Assembly (NCBI GenBank): GCA_018401375.1
Contig: JAGYKR010000004.1
Coordinates: 62,001-126,000 of the forward strand
DNA: 64,000 bases
From: Ilumatobacteraceae bacterium
Lineage (GTDB): Bacteria > Actinomycetota > Acidimicrobiia > Acidimicrobiales > Ilumatobacteraceae
Direction of reading: 5' to 3'
Shown: positions 1 to 8,704 of the stretch, piece by piece
How positions within the stretch are numbered: the stretch's first letter is position 1
How the letters are laid out: every line of letters starts with the position of its first letter
Program-made: the position numbers and the translations under genes
The notes under the pieces: model-generated
The model's database searches: none
What the model saw: only the letters and a program-made list of their open reading frames with translations
What the model was told of the DNA's origin: nothing

Positions 1-74
1 CGATCGACATCGTCGCAGCCATCGGCGACATGATCACCTTTAATGGTGGCCGCCCGCTGCGATGTCTGGCCTGA
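1..74 (+). CDS. C-terminal end of an unidentified protein (partial)
   Basis: An open frame enters from the left edge (codons in phase with base 3) and ends at a TGA at 72-74, giving a 23-residue tail ending in RPLRCLA. It stops 10 bases before the convergent ligase gene, the usual tight spacing here, so it is probably the end of a real gene. The fragment is too short for me to recognise a family, and a chance open frame cannot be excluded. Confidence 0.3.
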   Translation, partial: IDIVAAIGDMITFNGGRPLRCLA

Positions 75-83
75 GCCGAACGG

Positions 84-1769
84 TTAGTCCGTGACCGATG
101 CAACCGCCTGATCGCGCAGCTCGCGTTTAAACAGTTTCCCGGAACCGGTCCGCGGAAGTGGCCCGTCGTGGACGAAGATATATCTCGGAATTTCGTAGCG
201 GGCGAGATGGGCGCTCAGGAATTCGCGCAAAGTGTCCGGGTCCAGGTCGGGGCTCGCGTAGATCGTGGTGGCCACCTCCTCGCCGAGACGCTCATCAGGA
301 ACAGCGAACACCGCAGCCTCATAGACATCGGGGTGCATCAGCAGCGCTGCCTCCACTTGCCCACATCCAATGTTCTCGCCGCCACGGATGATCAGATCCT
401 TGATCCGATCCACGATGTACAAGTAGCCCTCTGTGTCAATGGTGGCGACGTCGCCGGTGCGAAACCAGTCCCCATCCACGAACACTTCAGCGTTAACTTC
501 TGGGCGATTCCAATATCCCGAGAACAGCGACGTCCCCCTGATCTGCAGTTCGCCGCGCTCTCCGGGCGGCACCGGCGTGTTGGTTTCGTCCACAATGCGC
601 ATTTCCAACACGGCGAGGCATCGGCCGGCGCTGTCGGGCCGAGCGAGATACTCAGCACCGTTGATCGTCGTGCCGATCGCGTTGGTTTCGGTCATCCCCC
701 AACCGGTGTTGGGGATCGCGTTGGCGAATACAGCATCGATCTGGCGGACTTGTTCGGGGGCACGGGCTGCGCCACCACCGCCGACTACCTGCAGGGAACG
801 GAGATCCCGGTTCGTGATTCGGGCCTCACGGACCATGTCCCCGGTCATCGCTGGCGGTCCAACGAAGCTCGCGATCTGCTCGCGTTCGATGATCGCAGCA
901 GCTTCGGCCGGATCCCATTTGTACATTGCGACGAGTTTGCGTTGGGCACGAAAACACATCAGATAGACCGCGTGCAGGCCGAGCACATGGAATAACGGCA
1001 CAGCGAGCAACACCGAGGGCTGAGGCGCCGGAGCAGCGGATGCCGGGATTTCGCCGTTGGCTTCGGCCGCCGTGACCTGCGACGCGATGTCTACTTCCCA
1101 AGACATCAATGCCGAGACGATATTGCGATGGGAGGAGACCACACCTTTGGGATGTCCCGTGGACCCCGAGGTGTACAAAATGGTGGCTGCATCAAAGGGG
1201 GCCACCTCCACCTCTGGCATGTCCACATCGGAGAGCGCTGCCATTGCAGTGGTCAAATCGAGCGCTCCGGGGATCATCCGGGTGGGGCGCACAGCCACCA
1301 ACTTCACGTCGGGGGATCCCGGACATTCGGCAAATCGATCGAGGCGTTCTTGGTCAGCGAACAAGACCTTGGTGCCGCTATTGGTCAGGCCGTATTCCAT
1401 TTCTTCAGCGGTCCACAGGGCATTCATCGCCACCGCGATCGCACCGATGGAGGTGATCGCAGCAAAGGCCAGCATCCATTCGGGGTAGTTGCGCATGGAG
1501 ATCGCCACCCGATCCCCGTGGCTCACGCCGAGGTCATTGACCAAGATATGGCCGATCTTGGCTGAGGCGGCGTAGGCCTCTGCGAAGCTCATACGTTCCT
1601 GCTCGTAGACGATGAAGGTTTGGTCGCTGATCGTGTCGGCGTAAAGCTCACGCAAGGTGGCTGGCCCGGTAGCGAACACCTTGAGCGGGCCGTGGACTCC
1701 GGCAGTGATCTGGAGTTCATACGGCCCTCCTGGAGCCGTTAACAACGCCAGTGCCTCATCTCTATTCAT
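84..1769 (-). CDS. AMP-forming acyl-CoA synthetase (long/medium-chain fatty acid-CoA ligase family)
   Basis: ANL-superfamily adenylate-forming ligase of about 561 residues; it should activate a carboxylic acid to an acyl-AMP and then an acyl-CoA in the cytoplasm. The P-loop-like LYTSGSTGHPKGV lies near residue 200, followed by GWGMTET, the hinge region WFRTGDVATIDTEGYLYIVDR, and the C-terminal PRTGSGKLFKR carrying the catalytic lysine, so the enzyme looks complete. The frame stays open 16 codons further upstream, but the ATG at 1767-1769 has an AGAGGA ribosome-binding sequence six bases before it, so I start there. Substrate cannot be read from the sequence; the neighbouring CoA-transferase III and other lipid genes suggest fatty-acid or aromatic-acid catabolism. 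Confidence 0.93.
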   Translation of the reverse strand: MNRDEALALLTAPGGPYELQITAGVHGPLKVFATGPATLRELYADTISDQTFIVYEQERMSFAEAYAASAKIGHILVNDLGVSHGDRVAISMRNYPEWMLAFAAITSIGAIAVAMNALWTAEEMEYGLTNSGTKVLFADQERLDRFAECPGSPDVKLVAVRPTRMIPGALDLTTAMAALSDVDMPEVEVAPFDAATILYTSGSTGHPKGVVSSHRNIVSALMSWEVDIASQVTAAEANGEIPASAAPAPQPSVLLAVPLFHVLGLHAVYLMCFRAQRKLVAMYKWDPAEAAAIIEREQIASFVGPPAMTGDMVREARITNRDLRSLQVVGGGGAARAPEQVRQIDAVFANAIPNTGWGMTETNAIGTTINGAEYLARPDSAGRCLAVLEMRIVDETNTPVPPGERGELQIRGTSLFSGYWNRPEVNAEVFVDGDWFRTGDVATIDTEGYLYIVDRIKDLIIRGGENIGCGQVEAALLMHPDVYEAAVFAVPDERLGEEVATTIYASPDLDPDTLREFLSAHLARYEIPRYIFVHDGPLPRTGSGKLFKRELRDQAVASVTD

Positions 1770-1974
1770 GTCGATTCCTCTGCGTCTCGTGCCATGCGTC
1801 GTGGCGCTGTCGTCCACTGATCACGGCAGGAGCGTAGTCGGGTGTGACCGTCGTCTCACTGATCGTTCCGTTGATGGTCGTGCAAACGATGCACATCCTT
1901 CTGTCATGATCGTGAGTGACCTGTGGCAGGCCGACGCTCGTGCCGCAGGAGAGCAGAAAAGGGAGAGTTTGATC

Positions 1975-2127
1975 ATGAGTATCGGAAAGACGCGCAGCGC
2001 TCTCTATAAGACAGCGAGAATCCTCGGAGACATCAACGCTGTCAAGAGGGGCACGGTCGGTAAACGGGTCGCGCGCCGGGTGGCGGGCCGGGCCACAGGG
2101 CGGGGGTTGGGCAAGTTGTTCAAATGA
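1975..2127 (+). CDS. Small basic protein, 50 aa
   Basis: Fifty-codon gene starting MSIGKTRSALYKTARILGD and ending GLGKLFK. It is rich in Lys and Arg with regularly spaced hydrophobics, which fits one or two amphipathic helices and possible nucleic-acid or membrane contact. The ATG is preceded by GGGAGAG at good spacing. The frame is open much further upstream, but that part is antisense to the ligase and reads as noise. I recall similar short conserved proteins of unknown function in Actinobacteria; no function is assigned. It stands alone between the divergent ligase and the convergent CoA-transferase. Confidence 0.6.
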   Translation: MSIGKTRSALYKTARILGDINAVKRGTVGKRVARRVAGRATGRGLGKLFK

Positions 2128-2149
2128 CTCTGATCTGGCGTTCGGGTGG

Positions 2150-2275
2150 ATGGTGATGCTCGGTGCGGTGTTGATGCTGACGGCGTGGCTGCTTATCGCT
2201 GGCTACATCGCTTCTCAGCCCCGGCGAGGGTGCCAACTGGGCTCCGATCTCAGGTGGCATCGAGCTCGGCGATGA
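2150..2275 (+). CDS. Possible 41-aa single-span membrane peptide
   Basis: An ATG at 2150 preceded by GGGTGG opens a 41-codon frame beginning MVMLGAVLMLTAWLLIAGYI, a good transmembrane segment, followed by a short Arg-rich tail (positive-inside). It lies 22 bases after the small basic protein in the same direction and overlaps the 3' end of the convergent CoA-transferase gene by 26 bases. The hydrophobic run could be chance, since the last third is antisense to a real gene. Confidence 0.3.
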   Translation: MVMLGAVLMLTAWLLIAGYIASQPRRGCQLGSDLRWHRARR

Positions 2276-3494
2276 CCTCTGCAGTATGTTCGCCGAGGGA
2301 AGGTACTGGCCTGCGTGGCAGGAAAACCTGTCCATCGAAGGTCGCCGGACTGGCCACAGTGCGCACCTTTGGTGGTACCCGCTCTGCTGCATCCCAAGCC
2401 GAGTCATCGGTATCGATGAACATCCCGAGCGCAAGAGCCTGAGGGTCAGCGGCGACATCGGCCATCGTTTGACATGGGGCCCACCACACATCGTTGGCTT
2501 CAAACAGAGGCGCCCAATGGCTCATCGGGTGCTCAGAGAAAATCTCGTCCAGCACCGTGATCAAGGCCTCAGCGTTGGCAAAGATGCTCTTGGCTGAACC
2601 GAAGCGATCATCTTCGGCAAGTTCAGGTCGACCGATCGCATTCGCAAGGCCCGGGAAGTGGCGTCCAGCCTCGAGACCGATCAAAAAGAACCATTTGTCG
2701 TCAGCGCTGCGGTAACTGTTGACCATCGGAGTCTGAGACTTGGTCCGCGACCGCATCGAGGAGAGGCGGCCCATGGTCAACTGAACGCTCAAGTCCCATC
2801 CGGCGGTGTACATCCCGGTTGCGAACAGCGAGGTTTCCACGATCCGACCCTTACCGGTGCGGGTCCGCTCATAGAGGGCTGCCATCACGCCCATGGCAGT
2901 GGCCATCCCCGTGATGTGGTCACCCACGCCGCTGCGGATGAACAATGGCGGGTCCTCCCGAGGGCTATTGGTGCGAGCGAGCCCCGATCGCGACCAGAAC
3001 GCACCAGCGTCATAACCGGGAACATCACGAGCCGGTCCCACCGAGCCATAACCCGATAGTGACGCGATGATCAGCTCGGGATGTCGGGCACTCACAGCAG
3101 CAGGATCAAGCTGTAACCGTTGGAGAGCGTCGGGCCGGAGGTTGGTGATGAACACATCGGACTGCGCAAGTAACTGCTCGCAACGTGCGAGTCCCTCAGG
3201 CGTCTGAAGGTCAAAGACCACGCTGCGCTTACCGCGGTTGTCTTGAGCAAAGGCCGGATTCGGGAGTTCTTTTTCGATCCCTACCGCTGCGAATACGCCC
3301 CGCTGTGGATCCCCGGCCGGCGCCTCCAGTTTGATCACCTCCGCACCCCAGTCAGCCATGATCCCTGCAGCGGCCGGCCCGGCCACCCACTGGCTGATCT
3401 CAAGGACCTTGATCCCGTCTAAGGGCCGATGGTCTGCCGTGGAGGGCGCAGTGTTGCTCGAGTCGGAGGGGGTGGACGACGAAGAAGTGTTCAT
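2250..3494 (-). CDS. CoA-transferase family III (CaiB/BaiF-type)
   Basis: Class III CoA-transferase of 414 residues, moving CoA between an acyl-CoA donor and a free acid in the cytoplasm. The N-terminal DGIKVLEISQWVAGPAAA and GAEVIKLEAPAGDPQRG (CoA-binding fold), FITNLRPD, and the PGYD segment holding the expected catalytic aspartate are all present, and the length matches the family. The first 24 residues are a Ser/Thr-rich extension before the conserved domain; the start is the first ATG and has no strong ribosome site, so a later start is possible. Substrate unknown; close analogues include succinyl-benzylsuccinate, carnitine, formyl and alpha-methylacyl-CoA (racemase) enzymes. Confidence 0.9.
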   Translation of the reverse strand: MNTSSSSTPSDSSNTAPSTADHRPLDGIKVLEISQWVAGPAAAGIMADWGAEVIKLEAPAGDPQRGVFAAVGIEKELPNPAFAQDNRGKRSVVFDLQTPEGLARCEQLLAQSDVFITNLRPDALQRLQLDPAAVSARHPELIIASLSGYGSVGPARDVPGYDAGAFWSRSGLARTNSPREDPPLFIRSGVGDHITGMATAMGVMAALYERTRTGKGRIVETSLFATGMYTAGWDLSVQLTMGRLSSMRSRTKSQTPMVNSYRSADDKWFFLIGLEAGRHFPGLANAIGRPELAEDDRFGSAKSIFANAEALITVLDEIFSEHPMSHWAPLFEANDVWWAPCQTMADVAADPQALALGMFIDTDDSAWDAAERVPPKVRTVASPATFDGQVFLPRRPVPSLGEHTAEVIAELDAT

Positions 3495-3559
3495 AGCCGA
3501 AATGTAATGAACCGCCTCCGAGCCCCGGTCATCAGAGCCCGGTGATCAGATCCCGGTCA

Positions 3560-5959
3560 TCAACTCACGAACTGATAGGTGGTGTTGCGTTGACGCAACG
3601 GACGGCCGAGCGGGTAGGTCAATGCAGCGAACCCGTCCTCGGACATGGACTGACCGTGACTCGCTCCGGCAGCCCGCGAGATGTTTTCGTTGACAAGGGT
3701 CCCGCCCACATCGTTACAGCCGGCCTGCAACAACTGACGAGCACCGTCCACCCCGATCTTGACCCAACTGGCCTGGATGTTGTCGATCAGGCCGTGGTAA
3801 GCGATTCGGGCAATCGCATGCATCAACACAGTCTCTCTAAACGTGGGGCCCCTGCGGGAGCGGCGCTGCAGATAAATCGGCGATGCCATATGCACGAAGG
3901 GCAGGCCGACAAACTCGGTAAACCCGCCCGTCTCACGTTGAAGATCACGGGTGGCCACGATGTGGCGGGCCCAACTGATCGGCTGTTCGATGGAGCCAAA
4001 CATGATCGTGATGTTGGATCGCAATCCCACCTCATGGGCGGTGCGATGGCAATCGAGCCATTCTTGAGTGTTGATCTTGTCGGGGCACAAAACGGCGCGC
4101 ACCCGATCATCGAGGATCTCGGCCGCAGTACCCGGCAGCGATGCGAGACCTGCATCTTTGATCCGCAGTAGATAGTCGCGCAGATCTTCGCCGTTGCGGC
4201 GCGCTCCCTCAGTCACTTCGAGTGCAGTGAATCCGTGGACATGCATTTCGGGCACGGCGTCTTTCACCGCCCGGGTGACATCGATGTAGTAATCCCCATC
4301 GAAGTCGGGGTGGATTCCACCTTGGAGAGTGACTTCGGTTGCACCCATGTTTGCTGCTTCACGCACTCGTTGGGCGATGTCCTCGAGGGTCAGCAAGTAC
4401 GGGGTCCCTCGCAGATTCAGTGACAGTGGGCCCTTGGAAAAGCCGCAGAACCGGCACTTAAACGTGCAGACGTTCGTGTAGTTGATATTGCGATTGTTGA
4501 CCCAGGTGACCTCGTCTCCAACCACCTCTCGGCGCAGGTCGTCGGCCAGAGCGGCGATCATTGCTACCTCGGGACCTCGAGCCCGAAAGAGATCCACGAT
4601 CTCTTGTTCCTCCACGATCTGGCCCGCCCGGACCCCATCGAGGATCTCGGTGACCCGGGTCCGTCCTGCGAGGTGAGTGGCTCCAGGGATAAGGATCGGC
4701 GCCGGACTCGTGGCTCCTGAATACCACTGGGTGCTGCGGTGCCCAACGAGGACCACCTCGGCGCCATCATGAACCACATCGGCGGCGGTGACCTTTTCTG
4801 GCCACAGGGCACCCGGATCGTCACGGCCAAGTCCTTCGGCATCGCTGCGGTCCAGTACTGCAAACTCCAAGGACGCATCGAGCCAACGCTCTGGCTCCAG
4901 AGCGAACTCCGGATAGATCGTCAGACGGGGCGCGAGCACATGACCGCGACTTTCAGTGATCTCACGCAGGCGTTCGAGATCCGGCCATGGCCGTTCGGGG
5001 TTGACATGGTCGGCGGTGACCGGCGAAACGCCACCCCAGTCATCGATACCAGCATCGAGCAACATCCCGAAGTCCTCTGACAAATTTGGAGGGGCTTGGA
5101 GGTGGATCTCAGGCGGCAAAATCAGGCGGGCCGCAGCGATGGACCACAAGAACTCATCTGTCGGACAGGCCGGAGCGTTCTGCATGCCGGTCCGTTCTTT
5201 TGGCAAAAAGTTTTGAACGATCACCTCTTGGACATGCCCGTGACGGAGATGAGAGGCAGCGATCGCCTCCAGCGCCGCGATTCGGTCCGCTCGATCCTCG
5301 CCGATTCCCACCAGAATCCCCGTTGTGAACGGGATCTGAAGTTCGCCGGCAATCTCCAATGTGGCGAGACGGCGCTCCGGGGTTTTATCGGGAGCACCAC
5401 GATGGCAGGCCAGATCGCTGCGCAGGGACTCGACCATCATCCCTTGGCTCGGGCTGAACTTTCGCAAGCGAGCGAGATCATTGTGATCGAGCGCACCGGC
5501 GTTGGCATGAGGTAGCAGACCGGTTTCCTCGAGCACCATCTGAGCCATCGCCGCCAGATAGTCCACAGTGGAGGTGTAACCGTGATCGCTGAGCCATTCG
5601 CGAGCGATCGGGTAGCGCTCCTCGGGGGCCTCTCCGAGGGTGAACAATGCCTCGTGGCACCCGTTGCGGGCCCCCTGAGCGGCAATCGATTTCACCTCGG
5701 CGGGAGAGAGAAATGGCGACTCCAATCGCGCCGGCGGCTGTGCGAAAGTGCAGTAGCCACAGGTGTCCCGGCACAACATCGTCAGCGGGATAAACACCTT
5801 TGGGGAGTATGTGATCCGATGGCCGTGGTGGCGGTCACGCAGAGACCGAGCCTCCGCCATGATCTCAGCCAGAGGTGTGGAGATCAATGCTGCGTTCTTT
5901 TCAGAGATCGAGAAGGAAGGAGAGGTACTGGACACGGGAATGGAGCGCTGGCGCGACAT
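3560..5959 (-). CDS. fbiC: FO synthase, fused CofG-CofH (7,8-didemethyl-8-hydroxy-5-deazariboflavin synthase)
   Basis: A 799-residue bifunctional radical-SAM protein that makes the F420 chromophore FO from tyrosine and 5-amino-6-ribitylaminouracil. Two CxxxCxxC iron-sulfur motifs are visible: CRDTCGYC at residues 63-70 (CofG half) and CTFKCRFC near 498-505 (CofH half), the latter followed by ATEVTLQGGIHPD. The single-chain fusion is the actinobacterial form; archaea and cyanobacteria use separate CofG and CofH. It appears monocistronic, with about 200 bases before the divergent gene at 6165. The three LLM-type oxidoreductases in this window are the expected consumers of F420. Confidence 0.97.
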   Translation of the reverse strand: MSRQRSIPVSSTSPSFSISEKNAALISTPLAEIMAEARSLRDRHHGHRITYSPKVFIPLTMLCRDTCGYCTFAQPPARLESPFLSPAEVKSIAAQGARNGCHEALFTLGEAPEERYPIAREWLSDHGYTSTVDYLAAMAQMVLEETGLLPHANAGALDHNDLARLRKFSPSQGMMVESLRSDLACHRGAPDKTPERRLATLEIAGELQIPFTTGILVGIGEDRADRIAALEAIAASHLRHGHVQEVIVQNFLPKERTGMQNAPACPTDEFLWSIAAARLILPPEIHLQAPPNLSEDFGMLLDAGIDDWGGVSPVTADHVNPERPWPDLERLREITESRGHVLAPRLTIYPEFALEPERWLDASLEFAVLDRSDAEGLGRDDPGALWPEKVTAADVVHDGAEVVLVGHRSTQWYSGATSPAPILIPGATHLAGRTRVTEILDGVRAGQIVEEQEIVDLFRARGPEVAMIAALADDLRREVVGDEVTWVNNRNINYTNVCTFKCRFCGFSKGPLSLNLRGTPYLLTLEDIAQRVREAANMGATEVTLQGGIHPDFDGDYYIDVTRAVKDAVPEMHVHGFTALEVTEGARRNGEDLRDYLLRIKDAGLASLPGTAAEILDDRVRAVLCPDKINTQEWLDCHRTAHEVGLRSNITIMFGSIEQPISWARHIVATRDLQRETGGFTEFVGLPFVHMASPIYLQRRSRRGPTFRETVLMHAIARIAYHGLIDNIQASWVKIGVDGARQLLQAGCNDVGGTLVNENISRAAGASHGQSMSEDGFAALTYPLGRPLRQRNTTYQFVS

Positions 5960-6164
5960 GTAAGCCTTTCATGGGACACTTTTTACAGTGAACGGATCGG
6001 TTGTTGCCAGCGCAGAACAAGTTCGCCGCAGTTGTGAGACTCCACGGCATGACTCATTTCGTCCTGCCCAAGTCAAGTTAGCGAACCGACAGCTGATCAG
6101 CCCCATTGGGAAGCAGATCAAGCGATGCACGGGCAGGTTCGGGCGACACCGTTAACATGCGGGT

Positions 6165-6923
6165 GTGATCTCTCGCCGATTGCTTCTGGGCCTTGGGGCC
6201 GCACTAGGAGTGCTCGGTTGTGCCGCCGTTGGGGTATGGGGCGTGCAAGAGTTCTCTATCGGGCGGGGGGAGTCCTCAACGGTGGCTGCTGCGCCATCTG
6301 ATTACGGGTCTGATTTCGGGTCTGATTCTGTTTCTGACCCGATTCCGGATCCGGTTAGTCCTGAGCAAGTTCTTCCTGAGCCTGGTCTTCCGGTGCCAGT
6401 GGATCCACAAATAACTGCAGCTCATGAGTCCGGATCGGTGGTGGACCTCGGTGGACTGTTCTTCGATAGTGCCGGCACCGATCCTTTGGAGTGGCGGCCA
6501 AACCCTCAGAGTTGTCTCGGTTTGGACCGCGGCGTGATCGTGGATCGTGAGGTTCAACGCGGTTGGTTCTGCTCGGCAGAAGAAGTGGGCGATCATTTCG
6601 TGTTGACGAGCTCCGACCTGCAACCTGATCCGGGTGAGTACTCGGTGTATGCCAAAGACATCCAGGCCTGGTCTTGGGAGTTCGGCCCGCCCTCTACGAT
6701 GACCCATTTTGTGGCGTTCACTCGCGGCAAGTTCCAAGGTGCGAGAATCGCATTCCACAGCGTCCCGAAATATTCCGACGGATCTTGGGCCCAACCCCTC
6801 GACAGCGTCGGGACGCTCGAGCATTTTGGTGATTCATCGGGATGCATACGCCTGCTACCAGAGGACGCTGTGGCCGTCTGGGATTTCTTGGACCTTGGCG
6901 GCACCGTTCGCGTGGTCACCTGA
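6165..6923 (+). CDS. Exported L,D-transpeptidase-like (YkuD-fold) protein
   Basis: A 252-residue envelope protein. GTG start, then ISRR and a hydrophobic segment (about residues 5-27) that serves as signal or membrane anchor, then an Asp/Pro-rich linker (about 40-80), then a YkuD-like domain ending GDSSGCIRLLPEDAVAVWDFL. The Cys in SGCIR is the expected nucleophile of L,D-transpeptidases, which make 3-3 peptidoglycan cross-links or attach proteins to peptides; the usual SHGC is here SSGC. FHSVPKYSDGSW could supply the upstream conserved His. Possible alternatives are an L,D-carboxypeptidase-like or inactive relative. It stands alone between fbiC and a pseudogene. Confidence 0.75.
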   Translation: MISRRLLLGLGAALGVLGCAAVGVWGVQEFSIGRGESSTVAAAPSDYGSDFGSDSVSDPIPDPVSPEQVLPEPGLPVPVDPQITAAHESGSVVDLGGLFFDSAGTDPLEWRPNPQSCLGLDRGVIVDREVQRGWFCSAEEVGDHFVLTSSDLQPDPGEYSVYAKDIQAWSWEFGPPSTMTHFVAFTRGKFQGARIAFHSVPKYSDGSWAQPLDSVGTLEHFGDSSGCIRLLPEDAVAVWDFLDLGGTVRVVT

Positions 6924-6944
6924 CCGGGGGTTGATCTCGGCGGA

Positions 6945-7390
6945 TCAATCGGTCCGGTAACGCCCGAGGATGCGCTTGCCTAAAGAGGTTTTGTGGACCT
7001 CATCGGCGCCGTCGTAGATCCGAGCGGCGCGCTCGTGGCGATACCAGTAGGACAAGATCGTGTCGTCGGTAACTCCGAGAGCGCCGTGGACTTGGATCGC
7101 GGTGTCCACGGTTTTAGCGTCGTGTTCGGCGGCCCAGATCTGAATGATCTGACGGTCCGCCAGAGTTTCACCCTATGGGGTGATCTGTCGCTCATTTGCG
7201 TGGGCACACATGAGATCGAAGGAACGTTGTGCAACACCGAGCCAGCGCATGCAGTGATGGATACGTCCGGGCCCAAGACGCTCCTGGGCGATTGCGAAAC
7301 CGGCACCTTGGGGACCCGAGCAGGTTTGCTGCGGGGACCCGACATGACTGGTAGATGATCTCGCCATGGCTCGCATGTCCCGAACCGGCA
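6945..7390 (-). pseudogene. Acyl-CoA dehydrogenase remnant (frameshift, in-frame stop, internal deletion, no N-terminal half)
   Basis: Reading leftwards, one frame gives [18 protein letters not shown] (about 7390-7315), the next gives [18 protein letters not shown] and [16 protein letters not shown] up to an in-frame TAG at 7173-7175, then GETLADRQIIQIW and QVHGALGVTDDTILSYWYR, ending KTSLGKRILGRYRTD with stop at 6945-6947. These are collinear pieces of one acyl-CoA dehydrogenase C-terminal half. A one-base insertion near 7308-7318 shifts the frame, the TAG cuts it, and roughly 45 residues are missing between IQIW and QVHG (the stretch that normally spans the helical C-terminal domain). The FAD- and substrate-binding N-terminal half is absent. 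Confidence 0.85.
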
Positions 7391-7606
7391 TGCCCCATCA
7401 CCGACCCCACTCCGCTCATGGCTAACTCACCCCCAACGAGTTCGCCCTACAAAGGACCACGACCCACCAACCCCAAGCCGCGTATCAACTGGACCGCTAA
7501 ACGGGGCCCCCTCATTTTCAAATCCGATGAGAGCGGGTTATTGGGCCACAGCCTGCCGATGACGCCACCCGAGCCGCTAGGGCCGAAGGTCACCGGGGGG
7601 ACTACG

Positions 7607-8470
7607 GTGATTTCGGTGAGCGATGAACCAAGAATCTACGGAGGCGGCGAGGGAGCAGATCCTGCTCTGAAACGGGTTCGGGTCCGTCATTTCGGCCAAG
7701 CCAAAGCCAACGGAATCAAGATCACAGGTCTCACCAGCTATGACTTTTTGTCGGCCCGGATCTTTGATGATGCTGGAATCGATTTCCTGCTGGTTGGTGA
7801 TTCTGCAGGTAACGCAGTGTTCGGTTACGACACGACATTGCCGGTCACGATCGATGAGTTGGTTCCGCTCTGTGCCGCAGTGGTGCGTGCCGTTCGCCGC
7901 GCCCTAGTAGTCGCCGATATGCCCTTCGGTTCATACGAGAACGGCCCGGAAGAGGCGCTGCACACGGCGATCCGCTTCATGAAAGAAGCCGGGGCTCACG
8001 CTGTGAAACTCGAAGGTGGGTACCGCAGCGCCAAACAGATCCGACGGATCGTGCGGGCGGGAATCCCTGTCATGGCTCACATCGGGTTCACCCCGCAGAG
8101 CGAGCACGGTCTCGGAGGGCACATCATCCAAGGCCGTGGGGAAGGCGGGGCCAAAGAACTGATGGATGATGCTTTGGCCGTCCAAGAAGCGGGTGCATTC
8201 GCAGTGGTGCTTGAGATGGTGCCATCTGAGGCGGCAGCGGAAGTGACGGCAGCGCTGCAGATCCCAACGATCAGCGTCGGGGCGGGGCCGAGTTGTGATG
8301 GACAGCTGATGGTGTGGACCGATTGGGCCGGTTTCACCCGCGGTCGGATCCCACGATTCGTCAAGCAGTACGCCCAGATCGGCCAGACCCTTCACGACGC
8401 TGCGGTGACCTTCCGTGAAGAAGTGGAGGCGGGCGTCTACCCGGCTTCAGAACACGAATACCGGGACTGA
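7607..8470 (+). CDS. panB: 3-methyl-2-oxobutanoate hydroxymethyltransferase
   Basis: First committed enzyme of pantothenate synthesis: transfers a hydroxymethyl group from 5,10-methylene-THF to 2-ketoisovalerate to give ketopantoate. Visible family signatures are [30 protein letters not shown] (Asp as Mg ligand), [24 protein letters not shown] and VVLEMVP, covering a whole TIM barrel. The frame is open back to 7355, but the upstream codons run antisense to the acyl-CoA dehydrogenase remnant; the GTG at 7607 has GGGGGG six bases upstream and gives 287 residues, the normal length. An ATG at 7418 would add a Pro-rich 63-residue extension with no good ribosome site. Confidence 0.93.
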   Translation: MISVSDEPRIYGGGEGADPALKRVRVRHFGQAKANGIKITGLTSYDFLSARIFDDAGIDFLLVGDSAGNAVFGYDTTLPVTIDELVPLCAAVVRAVRRALVVADMPFGSYENGPEEALHTAIRFMKEAGAHAVKLEGGYRSAKQIRRIVRAGIPVMAHIGFTPQSEHGLGGHIIQGRGEGGAKELMDDALAVQEAGAFAVVLEMVPSEAAAEVTAALQIPTISVGAGPSCDGQLMVWTDWAGFTRGRIPRFVKQYAQIGQTLHDAAVTFREEVEAGVYPASEHEYRD

Positions 8471-8502
8471 CAGGGTTCGCGATCGCTGTACGGACGCGAA
8501 AA

Positions 8503-8634
8503 GGTCCGTGAGGTGAGTCCCGACAGCAGGGACAGGCTTTGGATCAGGAGCCCCTCCACAATGGACATCGGAGACTTTCGTCCCAAACGAACCTCATAAA
8601 GAGGACTGGATCCCTTTTGGTCACCTCACGGACC
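8503..8634 (-). ncRNA. Candidate structured small RNA of unknown class
   Basis: A perfect 14-base inverted repeat (8503-8516 with 8621-8634) closes a 132-base unit. Inside, further perfect stems nest cleanly: 8517-8521/8529-8533 (7-base loop), 8541-8545/8609-8613, and within that 8554-8557/8570-8573, 8577-8580/8588-8591 (7-base loop) and 8592-8595/8601-8604 (5-base loop). It lies in the 234-base gap between convergent panB and leuS and is not coding. The minus strand is preferred because an AT-rich TTAATTACT sits just before the stem and four Ts follow the closing stem; the fold works on either strand. A miniature inverted-repeat element or a bidirectional terminator are alternatives. Confidence 0.4.
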
Positions 8635-8704
8635 AGTAATTAATGATCGCGCCGGGCCCGCTCGAGCAATAGAGGCAAAGGTCCCGATCGCTGTGAACAC
8701 GTAT

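Noticed and set aside
8503-8520. Similarity of the left stem (TCCGTGAGGT) to the PyrR-binding loop of pyrimidine attenuators.
   Set aside because: No pyr gene is adjacent, the downstream genes do not belong to the pyrimidine pathway, and the 14-base partner sequence explains the stretch as a simple stem.
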